From an uncultured Bacilli bacterium (GTDB lineage Bacteria; Bacillota_I; Bacilli_A; RF39; UBA660), in NCBI GenBank assembly GCA_947630585.1, contig CANRIE010000082.1:1-25389 (forward strand): a DNA stretch of 25,389 bases. The letters are read 5' to 3'. The first letter of the stretch is position 1; each line of letters starts with the position of its first letter. Of this stretch, positions 21,574 to 25,389 are shown piece after piece. A program made the position numbers and the translations under genes. The notes under the pieces were generated by a model. It worked only from the letters and a program-made list of their open reading frames with translations, had not been told where the DNA came from and made no database searches.

Positions 21574-22203
21574 ATGAAAATATCGGCATCATTTTTAGGA
21601 GTTCCTAATATAGGACAAACCTTAAGACGATTAAATGTAACTGACGTTGACTATATTCATGTTGATGTAATGGATGGAAAATACGTTAAAAATAAAACTT
21701 TATCGTTTAATGAATTTAAAGAAATTCCAAATTACACTAGAAAAAGATTAGATGTTCATTTAATGGTTCAAAATCCTTTAAAAATGATTGATAATTATGC
21801 AACTTTAAATCTTGCTTATCTAACAGTTCATATTAACATTAAAGATAATTTAGAGAAAATTTTTCAAAAATGTCAAACTTATGGCATTAAAGTAGGACTT
21901 GCTGTTAACCCGAAAGATGATATAAGTATTGTTTTTCCTTATTTAGATAAAATTGATTTAGTTTTAATAATGAGTGTTGAACCAGGCTTACCAGGTCAAG
22001 AATTTATTAAATCGACTCTTACTAAAATTGATAGTTTAAAAGATGAAATCAAAAGGCGAGGCTTAAAAACTCTTATTAGTGTTGATGGAGGAATTACGCT
22101 TGATAACGTTAAATACTTAAAAGATGTTGATATCATTGTGTCAGGTTCAACAATAACTAAATCTCCTAATTTTCAAGATACGATCAAAAAACTTCGCGCT
22201 TGA
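21574..22203 (+). CDS. rpe: Ribulose-phosphate 3-epimerase
   Basis: Interconverts ribulose 5-phosphate and xylulose 5-phosphate in the pentose phosphate pathway. The 209-residue TIM barrel has ISASFLG at the start, IHVDVMDG with the catalytic Asp and metal ligands, RLDVHLMV with the metal His, MSVEPGLPGQEFI in place of the usual MSVNPGFGGQ(K/S)FI, and SVDGGI with the second catalytic Asp. The Asn-to-Glu and Phe-Gly to Leu-Pro changes in the phosphate-side loop are notable but leave the catalytic residues intact. ATG 21574 follows AGGAAGTGG; the longer frame from 21547 is an overlap with rsgA. It is last in the rlmN operon and close to prs, which uses the pentose phosphate product ribose 5-phosphate. 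Confidence 0.92.
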   Translation: MKISASFLGVPNIGQTLRRLNVTDVDYIHVDVMDGKYVKNKTLSFNEFKEIPNYTRKRLDVHLMVQNPLKMIDNYATLNLAYLTVHINIKDNLEKIFQKCQTYGIKVGLAVNPKDDISIVFPYLDKIDLVLIMSVEPGLPGQEFIKSTLTKIDSLKDEIKRRGLKTLISVDGGITLDNVKYLKDVDIIVSGSTITKSPNFQDTIKKLRA

Positions 22204-22204
22204 T

Positions 22205-22233
22205 TTGCATTTTTTTCTAAAATATTATATACT
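22205..22233 (+). promoter_or_regulatory. Promoter of the adenosine-deaminase-like gene
   Basis: TTGCAT (22205-22210), 17 bases, TATACT (22228-22233). It lies directly after the rpe stop; AAGGAAGTGAT follows at 22242-22252. It may also serve prs. Confidence 0.5.
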
Positions 22234-22256
22234 ATTAGCCCAAAGGAAGTGATTAC

Positions 22257-23228
22257 ATGACTTTATTTGAACAATTAAAGTTATTCCCCAAAGTAGATTT
22301 ACACGTTGATTTTTTAGGTTCTATTACCAAAGATACAATAAGTAATTTAAATACTTATAATATGACCAAATTTGAACTTGATGATATTTTAGATTTTGAT
22401 AGTTTAAAAGACTATGATTTAGGACGCGAGATGGTTATTAATTTATTAGATAATTTAGATAAGATTAAACTTGCAACTACTAACTTATTAGAAAAATTAA
22501 AAAATGATAATATAATATATGCTGAAATATTTCTAAATTTAGATTTATTTAATAAACAATTAAAGAAAAAAGATATCATAACTACAATTTTAAATGAAAT
22601 AAAAAAATGTGATATCAAAATAAATTTAGTTTTAGAAATAGATACCAAGAATGGTAAAGATGCTATGTATGAAAATTTAACTTTATTATATGGATATTAT
22701 AATTTTGGTATAAATGGAGTTTATATTAAAAAAGGTAAACAAGAAAACTTTGATTCTTATAAAGCTTTATTTGATAAATTAATTAAAGATAAAGTAGATT
22801 ATATAATCTTACTTGATTCTAAGTTAACTAATCAAAATAAAGAAATATATTATAATGCCAAAAGAATTATTTATAATTTAATGGAAATACCAACAGATAA
22901 TTTCCTTGAAGTAATAAGAAGCAATGAAATTATATTAGAATTTCCAATTACTTATCAAAACTATTTCAATTTATATGATGATTTAGCTACTCATTTTGTA
23001 TATCAATTATATAAAGATAATTTAAATATTGCATTTACTACAATTGATATGACATCACTTGATACAGATTTATTAAATGAATATTGTAAATTATTTAATG
23101 TTTTCCCTTTTAATTTAAGAGACTTAGTAAATATTAATTTAAATATATTAAATAGAATTAATACTAGTTTAGAAATTAAAAATAATTTAATTACAGAATT
23201 TAAAGAAAAAGCTAATCAATTGTTATAG
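22257..23228 (+). CDS. Adenosine-deaminase-fold protein without catalytic residues (likely pseudoenzyme)
   Basis: The 323-residue length and the order of segments follow adenosine deaminases: LFPKVDLHVDFLGSI matches the lPKxELHxHLdGs start, NIIYAEIFLN matches the vYaEiR strand, EIILEFPITYQ matches the lEvCPtSN strand, and the C-terminal NINLNILNRINTSL matches the Nai-sF helix. The active site is dismantled. HxH is H16-V-D18, the HAGE segment reads LLDSK (about 186-190), RIGHG reads RIIYN (203-207), and TDDP reads TIDM (about 262-265). Without those His and Glu residues deamination is implausible. It may bind nucleosides or a protein partner. It lies upstream of a PRPP synthetase gene, hinting at purine-linked regulation. 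An ATG with AAGGAAGTGAT upstream supports the start. No frameshift is seen, so it is not a decaying pseudogene. Confidence 0.7.
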   Translation: MTLFEQLKLFPKVDLHVDFLGSITKDTISNLNTYNMTKFELDDILDFDSLKDYDLGREMVINLLDNLDKIKLATTNLLEKLKNDNIIYAEIFLNLDLFNKQLKKKDIITTILNEIKKCDIKINLVLEIDTKNGKDAMYENLTLLYGYYNFGINGVYIKKGKQENFDSYKALFDKLIKDKVDYIILLDSKLTNQNKEIYYNAKRIIYNLMEIPTDNFLEVIRSNEIILEFPITYQNYFNLYDDLATHFVYQLYKDNLNIAFTTIDMTSLDTDLLNEYCKLFNVFPFNLRDLVNINLNILNRINTSLEIKNNLITEFKEKANQLL

Positions 23229-23267
23229 TTTTTTCTTTAGATAAATAAAAGAATAGGAGTTTGTAGT

Positions 23268-24350
23268 ATGGAAAAGTTAGGTTTAATCGTCATGGAGAAT
23301 TGCAAGGAGTTAGGTGAAAGTGTTAATAATCACCTAAAAGAAATTATGGGGGTTACAGGGGACTTAATAATCCCAATTGATGAGATTAGGTTTAATAATG
23401 GGGAAGGAAAGGTTGTTTTAAAAGAAAGTGTTAGAAAGAGAGATTTATATATTTTAACCGATATATTAAATCATTCAATTACTTATAAGATGTATAATTA
23501 TTATAATCATAAGAGTCCTGATGATCATTATGTTGATGTTATTAGAACTTTATGTGCAATTAGAAATCAGGCTGAATCAGTGTCTCTTATTATGCCATTT
23601 CTATATGAGTCAAGGCAACATAAAAGAGATTCAAGAGAATCTTTAGATTGCGCAGTTGCTTTACAAGAATTTATGCATCAAGGAGTTAAAAATATAATAA
23701 CATTTGATGTTCATGATTCAAACGTTCAAAACGCAATTCCTTGTTCATCATTTGATAATTTTTATCCAACAAATATTATTTTAGAGAAATTTGTTATTTT
23801 AGAAGATTTAGAAAAAGATAAGTTAATGGCAGTTTCTCCTGATAATGGGGCTTTAAAAAGAACTAGGTTTTATGCTAATATGTTAGGATGTGAACTTGGA
23901 GGTCACTTTGAAAAACATCGGGATGTTTATAAGGTAGTTGATGGGAAAAATCCAATTTTAGAGCATGAATATATTGGTAAAAATGTTAAAGGAAAAGATA
24001 TAATTATTGTTGATGATATGATTGCATCAGGGGAGAGTATGATTGATGTTGCAAGAGAAGTTAAAAAACGAGGTGCAAGACGGGTTTATATGATTGCTGC
24101 TTATTCAATGTTTACTAAGGGAATTGAAATATTTGATGAAGCTTATAAAGAAGGATTATTCCATAAAATATTTACAACTAATTTATCTTACATAAGTCCT
24201 GATGCTAAATCAAGAGAATGGTTAGTTATAGCTGATTGTTCTGAATATTTAGCTAAGATAATTTATAATTATCATATTGGAGGATCTGTTTCTCCTATTC
24301 TAACTGCAACAAGTAAAGTTTTAGAAGATTTTGCTACGAAAGAGGATTAG
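23268..24350 (+). CDS. prs: Ribose-phosphate pyrophosphokinase (PRPP synthetase), divergent long form
   Basis: Makes PRPP from ribose 5-phosphate and ATP for purine, pyrimidine, histidine, tryptophan and NAD synthesis. Motifs: PFLYESRQHKRDSRESLDC (the RQD-type ATP-binding region, with His for Asp), FDVHDSNVQNAIPCSSFDN (the DLHaxQIQgFF region), VSPDNGALKRTRFYA, and the PRPP loop DIIIVDDMIASGESM. At 360 residues it is 40-50 longer than the common 310-320 form and clearly diverged. It may therefore belong to a separate bacterial subgroup, but all main binding motifs remain, so activity is likely. AGGAG (23256-23260) lies seven bases before the ATG. No strong promoter is seen in the short gap before it, so cotranscription with the upstream gene is likely. 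Confidence 0.88.
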   Translation: MEKLGLIVMENCKELGESVNNHLKEIMGVTGDLIIPIDEIRFNNGEGKVVLKESVRKRDLYILTDILNHSITYKMYNYYNHKSPDDHYVDVIRTLCAIRNQAESVSLIMPFLYESRQHKRDSRESLDCAVALQEFMHQGVKNIITFDVHDSNVQNAIPCSSFDNFYPTNIILEKFVILEDLEKDKLMAVSPDNGALKRTRFYANMLGCELGGHFEKHRDVYKVVDGKNPILEHEYIGKNVKGKDIIIVDDMIASGESMIDVAREVKKRGARRVYMIAAYSMFTKGIEIFDEAYKEGLFHKIFTTNLSYISPDAKSREWLVIADCSEYLAKIIYNYHIGGSVSPILTATSKVLEDFATKED

Positions 24351-24368
24351 TAAATTTATTTACTTTTT
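24349..24368 (+). terminator. Weak A+T-rich terminator of prs
   Basis: AGTAAA (24349-24354) pairs with TTTACT (24359-24364), followed by four T. The left arm contains the end of the prs stop codon, and the right arm doubles as the -35 of the next promoter. Confidence 0.45.
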
Positions 24369-24387
24369 ATATATTTTATGATACTAT
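24359..24387 (+). promoter_or_regulatory. Promoter of the AAA-ATPase/nuclease family gene
   Basis: TTTACT (24359-24364), 17 bases, TACTAT (24382-24387) preceded by TGA (extended -10). GGAGGAGATT follows at 24400-24409. Confidence 0.55.
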
Positions 24388-24414
24388 ATTAATAGAAATG
24401 GAGGAGATTATTAC

Positions 24415-25389
24415 ATGGATAAAAGAAAATTAGCAATAGGTGAAAATGATTTTAAAACAATAATTGAAACGAATAGTTTATATATTGATAAGACTTTATT
24501 AATCAAAGATATAATAGATACTTCAGTTAAGTGTTTAAGTTTTATAAGACCAAGAAGATTTTGTAAAAGTGTAAGTATGTCTATGCTTGATTACTATTTT
24601 AATATAGAGTATAAAGATAATAAATTATTTGATGGTTTAAAAATAATGGAACAAGGTGATATATACTTCATGGAAATGAATAAATATCCAGTTATATCAA
24701 TTTCATTTAAAGAATTAAGGGCCAATACTTATCAAGAATTTATAGATAATTATAAAGAAGCAATGAAATCTTTGTATGCAAAATATGATTATTTACTTAA
24801 AAGTGATAAATTAGATGAAACTGATAAAGAAGATTTTTTAAGAATTAAAAGAAAAGAAGAGGATACACTTTTGTCAAAAGCAATTGCTAAATTAATAAGT
24901 TATTTAAATAAGCATCATGAAGAAAAAGTAATAGTTTTATTAGATGAATATGATGTACCAGTTTTAAGAGGATATTTAGAAGGATATTATGATAATGTTC
25001 TTGAATTTATTAAACAAGTATTTAGTTCAACATTTAAAGATAATCTTGATTTAAAAAAAGGTATTGTAACAGGTGTACTTAGAATTGCTATTGAAGAATT
25101 AGGAACAGGTGCTAATAACTTTAAAACATATAATATAACTGATAATATGTATTCAAGTTACTTTGGATTTACAGAAAGTGAAGTAGAAGATATATTAAAA
25201 GAATATGGTTTAAGTGATAAACTAAATGAAGTTAAAAAATGGTATGACGGATATTTATTTGGTAATACTACAATTTATAATCCAGTTAGTATTTTAAATT
25301 ATTTAGAAAGTCAAAAATTTGAATCTTATTGGGTAAATACAGGGGGAGTAGATTTACTTAAAAATTTAATATATAATTTGAATAATAAA
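24415..25389 (+). CDS. AAA-ATPase-like / PD-(D/E)XK nuclease family protein, 3' end cut off by the window
   Basis: The frame is open from ATG 24415 (GGAGGAG upstream) for 325 codons to the end of the window without a stop. It begins IGENDFKTII and YIDKT, then RPRRFCKSVSMSML, which is the P-loop region of the AAA-ATPase-like family (normally RPRRFGKS or -GKT, so Gly is replaced by Cys). Later landmarks are VIVLLDEYDVPV (Walker B), KGIVTGVLRIA (sensor strand), YSSYFGFTESEV, WYDGYLFGNTTIYNP and SYWVNTGG. Known members continue into a PD-(D/E)XK nuclease domain, which would lie beyond the window. They occur in many divergent copies in gut Bacteroidota and Bacillota and are probably mobile or defensive; their function is not established. 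It has its own promoter. Confidence 0.85.
   Translation, partial: MDKRKLAIGENDFKTIIETNSLYIDKTLLIKDIIDTSVKCLSFIRPRRFCKSVSMSMLDYYFNIEYKDNKLFDGLKIMEQGDIYFMEMNKYPVISISFKELRANTYQEFIDNYKEAMKSLYAKYDYLLKSDKLDETDKEDFLRIKRKEEDTLLSKAIAKLISYLNKHHEEKVIVLLDEYDVPVLRGYLEGYYDNVLEFIKQVFSSTFKDNLDLKKGIVTGVLRIAIEELGTGANNFKTYNITDNMYSSYFGFTESEVEDILKEYGLSDKLNEVKKWYDGYLFGNTTIYNPVSILNYLESQKFESYWVNTGGVDLLKNLIYNLNNK

Noticed and set aside
22257..23228. Active adenosine deaminase
   Set aside because: The HxH, HAGE, RIGHG and TDDP active-site motifs are all changed.
23229..23267. Separate promoter for prs
   Set aside because: Only a poor pair (TTGTTA, 16 bases, TAAATA) is found in the 39-base gap, so I did not call it.
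1..25389. Mycoplasma-type genetic code (TGA read as Trp)
   Set aside because: TGA ends rlmN, rpe and the gene at 13998 at sensible positions, and Trp is encoded by TGG in recognised genes.

Overview
The window is strongly A+T-rich, uses TGA as a stop (rlmN, rpe and the gene at 13998 end in TGA) and TGG for Trp, and has Gram-positive style ribosome binding sites (AGGAGG, AGGTGAT). With an RNase HIII gene and the rlmN-stp-prkC-rsgA-rpe order, this points to a low-GC Bacillota, probably an uncultured Bacilli or Erysipelotrichia/RF39-like gut lineage rather than a true Mycoplasma. The lineage is inferred from gene content only. A PASTA-domain kinase suggests the cell makes peptidoglycan.

Layout. 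1-900: a lipoprotein of the ZnuA/TroA fold on the minus strand whose metal-binding histidines are gone. 1010-2108: rnc (RNase III) overlapping a type IV prepilin-like gene. 2109-2339: a structured regulatory region with a terminator, competing hairpins, three spaced CAATTTG-type repeats, a near-consensus promoter and a palindrome at the predicted start site. 2340-7885: an operon of a secreted, membrane-anchored giant coiled-coil protein, comEA and comEC. 8019-9010: rnhC on the minus strand, divergent from 9074-10407, which holds a thioredoxin-like lipoprotein and a membrane-bound XRE regulator. 10500-12443: a VanZ-like membrane protein and a convergent metallo-beta-lactamase-fold hydrolase. 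12552-14749: a TM2 protein, a duplicated zinc-ribbon/SHOCT protein, an orphan and a tiny membrane protein. 14760-15024: a complete miniature transcription unit encoding 44 residues with a run of nine G inside the coding sequence. 15114-17075: a large surface protein with a camelysin-like start and two C-type-lectin-like modules. 17189-22203: rlmN-stp-prkC-rsgA-rpe. 22257-24350: a catalytically dead adenosine-deaminase-fold protein and a long divergent PRPP synthetase. 24415-end: a truncated AAA-ATPase/PD-(D/E)XK family gene.

How the genes may work together. The prepilin, ComEA and ComEC are classical DNA-uptake components. The 946-residue stalk protein shares their promoter, is translationally coupled to comEA, and is the best candidate here for an undescribed part of an uptake or surface-adhesion machine. 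The rlmN-rpe block is a housekeeping operon joining ribosome modification and assembly (RlmN, RsgA) with Ser/Thr phospho-signalling (Stp, PrkC). Genes are very tightly packed: several stop codons lie inside terminator hairpins, and two candidate -35 boxes lie in the tail of the preceding terminator. I saw no rRNA, tRNA, CRISPR array or insertion sequence.
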